The position numbers and the translations under genes were made by a program. Shown here in pieces: positions 27,101 to 34,876 of a stretch of 64,000 bases of DNA; positions within the stretch are counted from its first letter, which is position 1, and each line of letters opens with the position of its first letter. Under the pieces are notes generated by a model, which saw nothing but the letters and a program-made list of their open reading frames with translations, did not search any database and was not told the origin of the DNA. Source of the DNA: Acidobacteriota bacterium (GTDB taxonomy: Bacteria; Acidobacteriota; Terriglobia; Bryobacterales; Bryobacteraceae); contig JAFKEE010000039.1 of the NCBI GenBank assembly GCA_017307505.1, positions 1-64,000 of the forward strand, written 5' to 3'.

Positions 27101-27697
27101 GCGGATGCCCTTCCGGTCCGCGAGATCTCCGACGCCGACGCTCCGCACCGCATCAATCTCAGCGGCATCTGGGAACTGCCTTTCGGAAAAGGCAAGCCGT
27201 GGCTGTCGAACTCCAACGGGTTCGTCACCCGGCTCGTGGGCGGCTGGCAGGCCTCCGGCATCTGGTCGCTGCAAAGCGGCTTCCCGCTTGCCTGGGGCAA
27301 CTACATCTATTACGGCGATCCGGCCAACATCCTGCGGCCATCCGACCAGCGCACGCCCAACAACTGGTTCAACATCGAAGGGTTTGAAACTGTCAGCTCG
27401 AAGCAACTGCTCGGCAATCAGGTCCGCACCTGGCCGCTCCGCTTTGCCACGCTGCGCCGTCAGCGCCAGAACAATGTGGACCTGGCTCTGATCAAGGACA
27501 CGCGGATTCGGGAAGGAATGAACTTCCAGTTCCGCGCGGAAGCCCTCAATGCCTTCAACCACCCCTACTTCCCCTCGCCGAACATGACGGTGACCACGGC
27601 CCAGAGCGCCGGCGCCACCGGCTTCGGCCAGATCAACGCCTCCACCCAGGACAATTACGCACGGCGCCTGCAGCTCACTGCACGCTTCACGTTCTAG
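24119..27697 (+). CDS. TonB-dependent receptor with carboxypeptidase-regulatory domain (Oar-like)
   Basis: About 1192 residues from the ATG at 24119, which has AAAGGA at a good distance; an ATG six bases earlier is too close to it. The signal peptide (MKNRIFSLLAIFILLAGLPAWSQ) is followed by a CarboxypepD_reg domain (about 27-110: GTILGKITDPSGAVLPGATV, GLYTAPLLSPGIYQVEV), a plug-like region (about 115-240, with VQEFKVQTATFDAQFGQTQGG) and a long outer-membrane barrel ending in aromatic Phe (QLTARFTF). This architecture is highly expanded in Acidobacteria and takes the place of SusC; no SusD gene is present. It probably imports glycans released by the adjacent GH106 enzyme. A strong terminator follows. 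Confidence 0.93.
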   Translation: MKNRIFSLLAIFILLAGLPAWSQDARGTILGKITDPSGAVLPGATVVVANPAMGYKLTLTTNSDGLYTAPLLSPGIYQVEVTAAGFKKATRNEVEVRIADRLDISFALEIGTQDQSVTITSDLPLLNAESASTGTVIDSKRVANLPLSYGNPFLLIGLTAGVTFNGSVRLDRPFEPTHIVNYSMGGTRGNLNDLTIDGAPSTATANANEVTASYVPPTDIVQEFKVQTATFDAQFGQTQGGVTNISIKSGTNDFHGSAGYSFYRPNMLANDFFNNKSGLPTPNFEFNRWGGSISGPVVLPKIYNGHNKTFFLWGYEGITDSRPRHDDSTNTVPTAAMHDGDFSALLASGSAYTIYDPATRVKLSNGRYQQTPFAGNIIPKARFDAVGKSILDWYPTTPKSAGDAVGIGNFRDASLAETADYYNNTVRVDQNIGDRQRLFVRLSQYRRDSLYNDYFGNAFTGTQFLFDSKAGMIDHVITLSPTMVLNSRYSYNRFIRGSDGPASGEGFDISKLGFSPQYVSQVPKDIARFPRINLTGYISNGFTGELRPVNNHTASATLTKSAGKHNIRTGFEFRIYQEADKFFSNAQTGQFTFDATWTRGPLDNSATSPGSIGQSVASLLLGLPGSGSIARSADYIEASKSWGFFIQDDFKISRKLTLNIGLRYELETPLKERFNRSALGFDPNYTQTISAAAQANYATIYPNIAGGFAQLPPSAFALKGGMTFAGVNGNDGSLYNTPKNVFLPRIGLAYQLDSKTVIRSGFGMFAGFLGERRGDVIQNGFSQNTNMVLTRDSGLTWATTLANPFPDGISEPKGNADGYATYLGQGFSFFNQNPKLPMTSRWEFSVQRELKGFSLEASYIGSKTNHVELSTVTSGSSTTLGRNINTLPYQYLSTSRLRDDVNNNYLSANISNPMQGLVPGNTQGTFTSAQISRQTLLSPYPAFGSNAIYTSDNGGYSWYHSVQLTAQKRFSKGYTIMGSYTLSKWMQATNLLNPADALPVREISDADAPHRINLSGIWELPFGKGKPWLSNSNGFVTRLVGGWQASGIWSLQSGFPLAWGNYIYYGDPANILRPSDQRTPNNWFNIEGFETVSSKQLLGNQVRTWPLRFATLRRQRQNNVDLALIKDTRIREGMNFQFRAEALNAFNHPYFPSPNMTVTTAQSAGATGFGQINASTQDNYARRLQLTARFTF

Positions 27698-27716
27698 TTC
27701 CGGGTATCAACCAAGA

Positions 27717-27755
27717 GGGCGGCCCCGCTATCGCAGCGGGGCCGCCCTTTTCTTT
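27717..27755 (+). terminator. Rho-independent terminator of the TonB-dependent receptor gene
   Basis: A perfect 13-base stem, GGGCGGCCCCGCT (27717-27729) pairing with AGCGGGGCCGCCC (27735-27747), has a 5-base loop and is followed by TTTTCTTT. It starts 19 bases after the stop codon. It may also serve the convergent fabI gene, though the other side is less T-rich. Confidence 0.88.
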
Positions 27756-27798
27756 GTGTTGACTGGCTCCAAATCGCCGGGCGCGGCAGAAGCGCCGC

Positions 27799-28569
27799 CT
27801 AGATCCCCATGATCTGATAGCCCGAGTCCACGTACATGATATTGCCCGTCACGCCGCGTCCGAGGTCCGACGCCAGGAACACCGCGGCATCGGCCACTTC
27901 CGCGGGATCCGTTGTGCGGCGCAGCGGAGCGTTCTCCGTCACGTGATCCAGAATCTTGGAAAAATCCTTGATTCCGCGCGCTGAGGCCGTTTTGATAGGG
28001 CCGGCCGAAATGGCGTTCACTCGGATGTTGCGCGGGCCCAGTTCGCTCGCCAGATACCGCACACTGGCCTCCAGGGCCGCCTTCGCCACGCCCATCACGT
28101 TGTAGTTCGTCATGACGCGCTGGCTGCCCAGGTAGGACAGTGTCATGATCGACCCGCCCTCCACCATCACCGGCGCGACGGCTCTCGAAATTGCCACCAG
28201 CGAGTAACAGGAGACTTCCTGCGCCAGCAGGAAGCCATCCCGCGATGTCTCGTAAAACGGCCGGGCCAGGTCTTCCTTGTTGGCAAAGGCGATGGAATGC
28301 ACAACGGCATCGAGTTTGATGCCATCCGATTTCAGCATTTCCGTCAGGTGCTGGATGTCATCCTCGCGGGTAACGTCACAGCACAGCAACTTCTGGGCAT
28401 CCAGGTCACGGGCCAGTTCTTCAACCACATCCTTCTGCCTCTCCCCCTGGTAGGTCAGGATCAGACCCGCGCCTTCCCGCCGGTACGCGCGCGCGATGGC
28501 ATAGGCGATGGACCAGCGGTTGGCCAGACCCAGGACGAGCGTGGTCTTGTCTTTAAGCAGCTGAGACAT
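27799..28569 (-). CDS. fabI: Enoyl-[acyl-carrier-protein] reductase (NADH), FabI type
   Basis: 256 residues. Reduces trans-2-enoyl-ACP in the last step of each fatty-acid elongation cycle. The SDR fold is complete: the nucleotide site LVLGLANRWSIAYAIA, the FabI-type catalytic pair Tyr156-x6-Lys163 in TNYNVMGVAK, plus Tyr146 in TLSYLGS, the same numbers as in E. coli. LRRTTDPAEVADAAVFL and GNIMYVDSGYQIMGI end the protein as usual. A single-gene unit, convergent with the receptor gene. Confidence 0.95.
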   Translation of the reverse strand: MSQLLKDKTTLVLGLANRWSIAYAIARAYRREGAGLILTYQGERQKDVVEELARDLDAQKLLCCDVTREDDIQHLTEMLKSDGIKLDAVVHSIAFANKEDLARPFYETSRDGFLLAQEVSCYSLVAISRAVAPVMVEGGSIMTLSYLGSQRVMTNYNVMGVAKAALEASVRYLASELGPRNIRVNAISAGPIKTASARGIKDFSKILDHVTENAPLRRTTDPAEVADAAVFLASDLGRGVTGNIMYVDSGYQIMGI

Positions 28570-28705
28570 GAATTTCCTATTGTAGCGTGCGGTCTCAATG
28601 CCCCGGGCGGACAGTTAATTTCGCCTGGCGGCGCCTCCTCCCATTTTCTTACCCCTGAAACGGAATCCCCTATGGTTGTAGTCTAGAGGACAAGAGGATA
28701 TTTTT

Positions 28706-30835
28706 ATGCGGCCTCGGTCACTCGGTCTTTTGGTCTTATTGTGTCTACTCATTCTCCCGGTCCAGGCTGCCACGCAGTGCGCACTGACCGCGACGCCCTT
28801 GCTTGTGGCGTCGGAAGGTCTGACTGAACCCATTGGGGACATTCTGCTCAGTTGCTATGGCGGCGCTCCGCTCGGCCTCATCAAGGGCTCCCTTCAGATT
28901 TCAGTCAGCCGCAGAATCTCAAATGCCATCGACGATTCGGGCTACATGCAGGGCGTCACTTTTGCGCTACAGACACCGGTAGGGTATACAAACCTTCCCG
29001 TTACCGTGCGCCCGCTGGATACCTCGATCCTCATTGAGAACTTTCAGTTCAACATGACAGCCCAGGGTACGTTCCTGGTCAAAGTGAGCGGGATCCGGAC
29101 CGAAACCGGCGGAACCACCCAGGCTTACGTTCAATGGCTGACCAACGAGCAACTGCCAATTCCTTCGCCCATCACGACCGTCGGCACGTCCCAAACCTCA
29201 CTCTATGCGACCACTCTCGCCGCCTCCGTGTACGGTACGGGACCGCCGGTGCCGCAATACCTGGATTTTGACAATATGATCGCCAGCGGCGCCGGCATGG
29301 CTACCACGCGCGTGACCGAGGGCTTCGGCTCGGCTTTCGTCCGCCGCGTCACGGCCGACACCACGAACGGCATGCGCGTGATGATCCGTCTGGCTGGCGT
29401 ACCCGCCGGGGCAAATATCATGGCCCCGGATGCGATCGCCGGAAGTTCCGCAGCCATTCCCACCTCCAGCGGCCAGTTCGGCACAAATCCCACCGGTGGA
29501 CTGTACAACCCGCTGGCCGGCAATACGCTGCTCCTGGTGAGAGTCCGTGGCGCCCAGGAGGACGGCAGCGGCGGCTTCGTCGTCTGGACACCCAGCACGG
29601 GCCCGCAGGTCCTCTTCGGGGTGGGCGAAATCGACTACCAGGGCACGTCCCCTTATGTCGTCTATGAAGTCGTGGACGCAAGTTCCACCACTCTGGAATC
29701 GGCCCAGATCCCACTCTGGCTGTTCCTCCCGACCGACCAGTTCATTACCGAAGGCCTCGTCACCCAGACCGTGAGCCTGGGACCCATCTCCACAGCCACA
29801 GGCTCAGTTGCAGGCGCGCCGATCCCGCGCTATCGAGCGGCCACCGTCACAAATGACTGCAAGATTCTGGGCGACTGCAACGCGAACTATTTCCCCAGGA
29901 TGGAGATCACACCCACCAGGACGCCCGAGGAGTTCACGGCACCATCCGGCTCCGCCGCCCAGTCCGGCTACGTGCTGGTCCACAATATCGGCGGGGGTTT
30001 GCTGCAATGGCGCGTATTGTCCCGGTATGGGAACGGTGCGGGTTGGCTGAGTATCGCCAACCCCAGCGGCATGAACAATGCGACGGTGCGCTTCGATGTC
30101 CTGCCCAAGTCCTTGCCCGAAGGCGTGTATGAGGCGGATCTTGTCTTCCAGAACGTCAATCCCTACAACGGCAGCGTGGATGAGCAACTCGTCCACGTCA
30201 AGCTGACGGTGACCGCTCCGTTGCCCGAACCGCCGCCCCCTGCGCCCGCCCCCGCCATCACAAACGTGGTGACTCCGGGCTCCCGCTGGGGCATGCCCTT
30301 CGCTCCCGGAGCGCTGGTCACCCTTCTCGGCACCAACTTTACAGACCAGACAACGGTCACAATGCAGGGCCGTCCCGCCTCCGTCGTCACGCTAACGGCC
30401 ACGGAACTGACCGCGCAGGTCCCTGCCGATTTGACGCCGGGTCAGGCCGCGGTGATCGCCACCAACTCCGGCAGTGCCAGCGCTGCATATGTCATTGATA
30501 TTGCGGCGATCTCGCCCGACCTATTGTTCATCCTCAACGCCGGAGGCGAGACAAATAGCGTCGACCAGCCCGCCGAGACGGGCAAGACGTTGCAGCTGTT
30601 CCTCACCGGCCTGGGGAGCGCAATCAACCCGATCCAGGTGCGGATCCACGACCGCTGGATGGAAGCAACCCGGGAACCCACGCCGCAGCTCGGCGTGGAA
30701 GTGCTGAAGGTCACCATCCCCGAAGATCTGCCCACCATGCAGTCCGACACCATGGTTTGCGCCCAGGTCGCGCAGAACGTGGACGGCGTGTGCAGCTCCG
30801 CGAAGAACATCTGGCTGAAAGGGACCAACCAATAG
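28706..30835 (+). CDS. Secreted protein with C-terminal TIG/IPT (TIGR03437-like) domain
   Basis: 709 residues with signal peptide MRPRSLGLLVLLCLLILPVQA and a good Shine-Dalgarno (AGAGGA). The first 500 residues are beta-rich and do not match a family known to me; early cysteines (CALTATP, LLSCYGG) may form a disulfide. A proline-rich hinge (PLPEPPPPAPAPAI) leads to the C-terminal 190 residues, an IPT/TIG-like module with PGSRWGMPFAPGALVTLLG, TVTMQGRPASVVTLTATELT and LQLFLTGLGSAINPIQVRI. Such C-terminal domains are hallmarks of Solibacter-type genomes. Probably a surface or extracellular protein. Its 3' end overlaps the start of the broken epimerase gene. Confidence 0.78.
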   Translation: MRPRSLGLLVLLCLLILPVQAATQCALTATPLLVASEGLTEPIGDILLSCYGGAPLGLIKGSLQISVSRRISNAIDDSGYMQGVTFALQTPVGYTNLPVTVRPLDTSILIENFQFNMTAQGTFLVKVSGIRTETGGTTQAYVQWLTNEQLPIPSPITTVGTSQTSLYATTLAASVYGTGPPVPQYLDFDNMIASGAGMATTRVTEGFGSAFVRRVTADTTNGMRVMIRLAGVPAGANIMAPDAIAGSSAAIPTSSGQFGTNPTGGLYNPLAGNTLLLVRVRGAQEDGSGGFVVWTPSTGPQVLFGVGEIDYQGTSPYVVYEVVDASSTTLESAQIPLWLFLPTDQFITEGLVTQTVSLGPISTATGSVAGAPIPRYRAATVTNDCKILGDCNANYFPRMEITPTRTPEEFTAPSGSAAQSGYVLVHNIGGGLLQWRVLSRYGNGAGWLSIANPSGMNNATVRFDVLPKSLPEGVYEADLVFQNVNPYNGSVDEQLVHVKLTVTAPLPEPPPPAPAPAITNVVTPGSRWGMPFAPGALVTLLGTNFTDQTTVTMQGRPASVVTLTATELTAQVPADLTPGQAAVIATNSGSASAAYVIDIAAISPDLLFILNAGGETNSVDQPAETGKTLQLFLTGLGSAINPIQVRIHDRWMEATREPTPQLGVEVLKVTIPEDLPTMQSDTMVCAQVAQNVDGVCSSAKNIWLKGTNQ

Positions 30836-31327
30836 TTCTGGTCACCGGCGGTACCGGCTATCTCGGACGCGCCCTCTGCGAATCCCTGATCGCCCGGGGG
30901 ACCTCCGTCCGAGCGCTGGTACGGCCCGGTGCGGAATCCCGCGCGCCGCGAGGCGCCGAAGCATTCACCGGCAATGCCCTGAATGCGGACAGTATCGCTG
31001 CCGCGGCGGAAACCTGCGGCACGCTCGTCCATCTGGTGGGGACGCCGCATCCGCGAGTACGGTCTGACAGCCACCATACTTCGACCCTGGTACGTTCTGG
31101 GTGAGGGCCACCGGTGGCCCATGGCACTCTCCCCCCTTTACTGGCTGGCGGAGCGGTTCGGACCAACCAGGCAAGGGGCCATCCGCCTGGGCCTCGTGGC
31201 GCATAGGCAGATGGTGGCAGCGCTCCGTTGGGCGGTGCAGAACCCTCCACAGCCGGCGGAGACGAATCCCAGGATTCTGGACGTGCCGCGGATCCGGGCT
31301 ATTGCTGAGGAGCGCGCTCGGGCCTAG
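30790..31327 (+). pseudogene. NAD(P)-dependent epimerase (atypical SDR), broken by internal deletion and frameshift
   Basis: The first part (start probably GTG at 30790, overlapping the TIG gene) encodes a Rossmann motif PIVLVTGGTGYLGRALCESL and runs to LVHLVGTPHP. The frame then dies at an early stop, and about 31045 the next reading frame continues with REYGLTATILRPWYVLGEGH and MALSPLYWLAERFGPTRQGA, which are the C-terminal motifs of the same NmrA/epimerase family. Compared with the usual length of 280-300 residues, about 60-70 middle residues, including the catalytic YxxxK stretch, are missing. This points to a deletion of roughly 200 bases that also shifted the frame. It could be a sequencing or assembly artefact. 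It overlaps the convergent Spy-like gene at its end. Confidence 0.75.
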
Positions 31328-31784
31328 GCTGCCGCGCGCCGCCCGGGCGAGGTCCATTCTGGTTCCGCTTCTGCAGTTCCCGCATCAGGTTGCCGGGCTG
31401 CATGTTCGGCCGCCGGCGCATCAGTTCATGGTACTGATCTGGCGTCAGGATCGCGCGCAGCCGCAGGCTCATTTGCGAGAAGCTGCGCGTGATGTCGCCG
31501 CGCGCGGCAATCAGCCGCTCAATGGCTTCGTTCCCGCGCCGCTGGTCGAAGTTGTCCTCGTTGAAAATGTCCTGAAGTTCGACTTCCGCCTTCTCCACTG
31601 AGGCCCGTTGGTCGATCAGCTTCGAACGGTACTCTTTCACGATCTCGCGGATCTGCCGGTTCTGGTCGTCCGTCAGGTTGAGATCTTTCGCCACGGGCGA
31701 ATCCCACCACGGGTAGAAGCCTCGGGGCAACTGCGCCAGCAATGGCAGTCCCAGGCAGAACATCACCAACATCAGCCGCTTCAT
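31299..31784 (-). CDS. Spy/CpxP-like periplasmic protein
   Basis: 161 residues from ATG at 31784; the in-frame extension upstream lacks a signal. The signal peptide is MKRLMLVMFCLGLPLLAQ. The rest is helical with LTP/LTD motifs typical of the Spy/CpxP/heavy-metal-resistance family: LNLTDDQNRQIREIVKEYR and LRAILTPDQYHELMRR, ending in a basic, disordered tail. Members act as periplasmic chaperones or metal-binding sensors. It starts four bases after the anti-sigma gene, making it the third gene of the sigma operon and possibly a modulator of the envelope stress signal. Confidence 0.8.
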   Translation of the reverse strand: MKRLMLVMFCLGLPLLAQLPRGFYPWWDSPVAKDLNLTDDQNRQIREIVKEYRSKLIDQRASVEKAEVELQDIFNEDNFDQRRGNEAIERLIAARGDITRSFSQMSLRLRAILTPDQYHELMRRRPNMQPGNLMRELQKRNQNGPRPGGARQPRPERAPQQ

Positions 31785-31788
31785 AGAC

Positions 31789-32280
31789 TTACTGCGCCTC
31801 AACCGCGGCAGGTGCCACAGTACTGTCAAACAGACCTTGCAGGGGATCTGCCGCGCGCGGCGTCTCCTGATTCACTACACTCGCAATCTCATTGAAAAAC
31901 TGGGCGTCCGAAACTGCGGAGGCCTGCTGAACCGGCGCGGCCGGGGGCTTCGTCTGATGCAAAGCCACGCCCGCGAAGATCATCAGTGCCGTCGCCGCGG
32001 CCGGCAACATCCGCCAGATCAGATTCTGCCGCGGATGCTCAATCCTGGCCCAGACAGCCTGACGTTGCGCGCGCAGCCGCTCTTCCAACCTATCGCTGGT
32101 CCCGGGGGCCATTTCGACCACTGAGCGCCGCCTGAGTTGCAGCGCCTGCCAGCGCTCCGCGCACGCACCGCACTCCGCCAGATGGCCAGCGGACCGGTTC
32201 TCCGCCGGTTCCAGCCCATACAGCCTGCTAATCAGATCGCTTTCCGACCAGTGGGGCGAGTTTTGATTATCCGAGTTCAT
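31789..32280 (-). CDS. Anti-sigma factor with zinc-finger-like motif and membrane anchor
   Basis: 163 residues from ATG at 32280, 18 bases behind the sigma factor gene. The N-terminal part has HLAECGACAERWQALQ, an H-x3-C-x2-C zinc-associated anti-sigma (ZAS) motif. One membrane helix (MLPAAATALMIFAGVAL) separates it from a short outer segment. The predicted function is to hold the co-encoded sigma factor at the membrane until an envelope signal arrives. The pairing and motif together make this assignment likely. Confidence 0.82.
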   Translation of the reverse strand: MNSDNQNSPHWSESDLISRLYGLEPAENRSAGHLAECGACAERWQALQLRRRSVVEMAPGTSDRLEERLRAQRQAVWARIEHPRQNLIWRMLPAAATALMIFAGVALHQTKPPAAPVQQASAVSDAQFFNEIASVVNQETPRAADPLQGLFDSTVAPAAVEAQ

Positions 32281-32298
32281 GTTCCTCACTCCCATTCC

Positions 32299-32883
32299 CT
32301 ACCTTCTACGTTCCGCGTACAGATCCTGAAGTTCGACCCTGAGCTTCGCCAGCGCCCGGGCCATGTGGGCCTTCACAGTTCCTACGTCCAGGTCAAGAAT
32401 CTCCGCAATCTCGTCCAGTGCCCTGTCTTCATAATGGCGTAGGGTAAAGACTGCTCGCTGCCGGTCGGAAAGGTTGGCGAGCGCGGTCTGCAACCGGACG
32501 CCGATCTCACCGGCAAACAACTGGGCCTCCGCATCCGGGGACGAAGACGGAGCCATGTTCAGGATCAACTCTTCGTCTTCCTGGTTCGGGCGTTTCCGCC
32601 AGAACTGCCAGCGTCTCGACCGCAGCTTGTCCAGGCAGGTGTTCACCGCAATCCGAGTCAGCCACTTGGCTGAGTCGTCGATGGGAACTTCCTGTTTTTG
32701 CAAGGCTTTGTAGGCCTTAAAGAAGACGTCCTGGGTAGCCGAATCCGCCTCATCCGCCTCGCCCAGCATACGCTGGCACAGCAGGAACACCCGGCGTTGC
32801 TCAGACAGCATCCATCCGGCAAAGTCGGAGCCTGCCTGCGTGGCACCGGCTGAGGCGACGAGTTGGTCTGCCATCGAGCCCAT
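32299..32883 (-). CDS. ECF-type RNA polymerase sigma factor
   Basis: 194 residues (an ATG three codons in is an alternative). Region 2 is in MLSEQRRVFLLCQRMLGEADEADSATQDVFFKAYKAL and the following WLTRIAVNTCLDKLRSRRW; region 4 is in LSDRQRAVFTLRHYEDRALDEIAEILDLDVGTVKAHMARALAKLR. Region 3 is absent, as expected for ECF factors. It is the first gene of the operon with its anti-sigma factor and a Spy/CpxP-like protein, which suggests a cell-envelope or metal stress regulon. Confidence 0.93.
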   Translation of the reverse strand: MGSMADQLVASAGATQAGSDFAGWMLSEQRRVFLLCQRMLGEADEADSATQDVFFKAYKALQKQEVPIDDSAKWLTRIAVNTCLDKLRSRRWQFWRKRPNQEDEELILNMAPSSSPDAEAQLFAGEIGVRLQTALANLSDRQRAVFTLRHYEDRALDEIAEILDLDVGTVKAHMARALAKLRVELQDLYAERRR

Positions 32884-33017
32884 CCTACCCCGAATGACGA
32901 GGGAATTCTGCGGAAGGTTTACATCTGCAGCGCATTCCGTCAGTTTCTTGCTCTGCGCGTGGGTTCAGGTCGTCCAGCGTGGTCCAGGTCAATCCGGTTC
33001 TGCTAGACTCCTCATCG

Positions 33018-33380
33018 ATGAACTACTTGCTGCTGTTAGCCATCGGGCTGGTAGCCGGGGTCCTGGGCGGGATGTTCGGCATCGGCGGGGGTCTGGTGAT
33101 TATTCCAGGCCTGATCTTCCTGCTGAAAATGGAACAGTTCGACGCCCTGGGCACCTGCCTGGCGGCCCTCATCCCGCCCGTGGGATTCCTCGGCGCTTAC
33201 GAGTACCACCGCCTTGGCCACATGAACGTGAAGTATGCCGCCCTGATCGCGCTGGGCCTGTTTATCGGTTTCTACTTCGGAGCCCGCATCACCCTCGGCC
33301 TGCCGCCCGTCATCGCACGCCGCGGCTACGCCATTTTTCTGTTGCTGGTCGCGGCCCAGATGTTATTGACAGACAGGTAG
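33018..33380 (+). CDS. Half-length TauE/SafE (TSUP) family membrane protein
   Basis: 120 residues from the ATG at 33018 (MNYLLLLAIGLVAGVLGGMFGIGGG). The motif GxxxGxxxGxGGGxVIIP is the hallmark of the TSUP family, and four membrane helices are visible. Typical TauE proteins have about 250 residues with two such halves; this has one only, so it would need to dimerise. The family exports sulfite, sulfonates or other anions. Single-domain members are known in bacteria, so it need not be broken. Confidence 0.82.
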   Translation: MNYLLLLAIGLVAGVLGGMFGIGGGLVIIPGLIFLLKMEQFDALGTCLAALIPPVGFLGAYEYHRLGHMNVKYAALIALGLFIGFYFGARITLGLPPVIARRGYAIFLLLVAAQMLLTDR

Positions 33381-33385
33381 TTCTA

Positions 33386-33874
33386 CTACGCGGTCCGGGC
33401 TTCCTTCGGCTTCAGCAGCCGCGAGTTCTGCGATCGCTCGTCACCCGAGATGGACCGCGTACTGAAGATGGAACACTGCTTGGCCAGGTTCTTCATGTCG
33501 CTGCCCTCTTCCACCACCATCTCGTGCTCCACCCAATTGGAGAGAGGGATATTCCGGAAGAACAGCCGCTCCTGCAGCACCAACGCCTTGCGGTTGACGA
33601 ACATCGACTTGTTCTCCCGCATGTAGTGCCGCTCTTCCACCCGGAAATCGGCCAGGAACTGGTCAAAGGCTTTCCGCATAGTGGATTCTTCCGCCGTCTT
33701 CACCTTTTCTTCAATCAGTTTTTCCTGATTCTTGATCACCGCGTGTGCCTCGGCGAGGCTTTCCCGTTCTTTTGAAACGGCAACCTCGAGCTTGGCCTGC
33801 ATGATGTAGAAGCTCAACAGTGCGCTTCCAGCGGCAATGAAGAGCGGGAGTAGGATCCAGAGCATGGCGGTCAT
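33386..33874 (-). CDS. Membrane-anchored coiled-coil protein, unknown
   Basis: 162 residues. One N-terminal helix (MLWILLPLFIAAGSALLSFYIM) is followed by a charged coiled coil (LEVAVSKERESLAEAHAVIKNQE, KLIEEKVKTAEES) and a soluble domain (FLADFRVEERHYMRENKSMFVNRKALVLQERLFFRNIPLSNW). The N-terminal helix is probably uncleaved, with the rest facing the cytosol or periplasm. I do not recognise a named family. Neighbouring genes give no functional clue; it converges on the TauE-like gene five bases away. Confidence 0.65.
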   Translation of the reverse strand: MTAMLWILLPLFIAAGSALLSFYIMQAKLEVAVSKERESLAEAHAVIKNQEKLIEEKVKTAEESTMRKAFDQFLADFRVEERHYMRENKSMFVNRKALVLQERLFFRNIPLSNWVEHEMVVEEGSDMKNLAKQCSIFSTRSISGDERSQNSRLLKPKEARTA

Positions 33875-33943
33875 AGTGACTCTCTTGCAATGTATCGGAC
33901 GCGCCGCGCCAAGGCTTTAGAGCCCAAATCTAAGTTATTTGCC

Positions 33944-34822
33944 CTACTGCGTCGGGTCCAGCTTTGAGCCGGAGAGAATGGAGAACGCCAAACCCAGCTT
34001 GAAGGACCCCAGCGCCGAGAAAAAGCACTTTAATCTGAATGAGATACCGGCTCCGAAGCCTTGGTGCTTGGCAATGAAAGCAGCCGCCCCGGAGACTCGG
34101 TCGGCCGTGTACAGTTGCTCGTCCACCGCCACCTTCGTGCGCGGATTCAGCACGACAAAGGTCTGTTCCGAGACCCGGATGTGCTTCCCTGCGTTCCGGA
34201 TCTGCCAGCAGACCTCCAGCAGGCTCCAATGCTCAGAGAACCGCTTTTCGTCCAGGTAGTTCATGCCCGCCAGGAACGATTTGCGGACCAGCATCGCATC
34301 TTCATCCACCGCTTCAGCCAGGCCGCTCTGGGGCGCCACCCGCGGCAGTGGCACACCACGCAGGCTCGACTCGGCCAACTCTTCGGGAGAAGGAAGCCGG
34401 AAGGAGTTCGGAACCACGGCGCCGGAGACATCCCGGATCTGAGGAGCCGCGGCGGTCACCGCGTCACTCGCCTCAAGCACAGCAGCCAGAGTCTTGACCG
34501 TATCCGGTTGAACCTCGACGTGCGGATCCAGAAAGAAAATGAGGTCCGATTGTGCGGTCCGCATGCCGATATTGCGCGCCCGGGTCCGCCCGAAATTGCG
34601 AGGCAGGCGTAGCATCTGTATGCCGGGAAAATCCGCATCCATCCGCGGACAGCCATCCCGGCTGCCGGCATCGACCACCAAAACTTCAATGCTTGCACGA
34701 TCTTGCGATGCCTCTAACGCTGTCAGGCAGCGGCGGAGGGCGGCCTCGCATTCATAGGCAACGATGACGACAGAGGCGCGCGGCCGGGCGGGCGATTCTT
34801 GCTGGGAAACTTCCTGGGACAC
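33944..34822 (-). CDS. Family 2 glycosyltransferase
   Basis: 292 residues from a GTG. The GT-A fold is recognised from VVIVAYECEAALRRCLTAL, IEVLVVDAGSRDG, LPRNFGRTRARNIGM and DLIFFLDPHVEVQPDTV, where the usual DxD is DPH. The last 60 residues include a short helix (AAAFIAKHQGFGAG) but no clear membrane anchor. It would transfer a sugar from a nucleotide-sugar donor to a cell-surface acceptor, such as rhamnose or similar in the Rfb/WcaA group. The gene stands alone between short genes of other function. Confidence 0.85.
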   Translation of the reverse strand: MSQEVSQQESPARPRASVVIVAYECEAALRRCLTALEASQDRASIEVLVVDAGSRDGCPRMDADFPGIQMLRLPRNFGRTRARNIGMRTAQSDLIFFLDPHVEVQPDTVKTLAAVLEASDAVTAAAPQIRDVSGAVVPNSFRLPSPEELAESSLRGVPLPRVAPQSGLAEAVDEDAMLVRKSFLAGMNYLDEKRFSEHWSLLEVCWQIRNAGKHIRVSEQTFVVLNPRTKVAVDEQLYTADRVSGAAAFIAKHQGFGAGISFRLKCFFSALGSFKLGLAFSILSGSKLDPTQ

Positions 34823-34876
34823 CAGTGGAGATCATAGCGCACGCAGGGGTCTCAAGGGACCTCCACCGGGGCTTAC

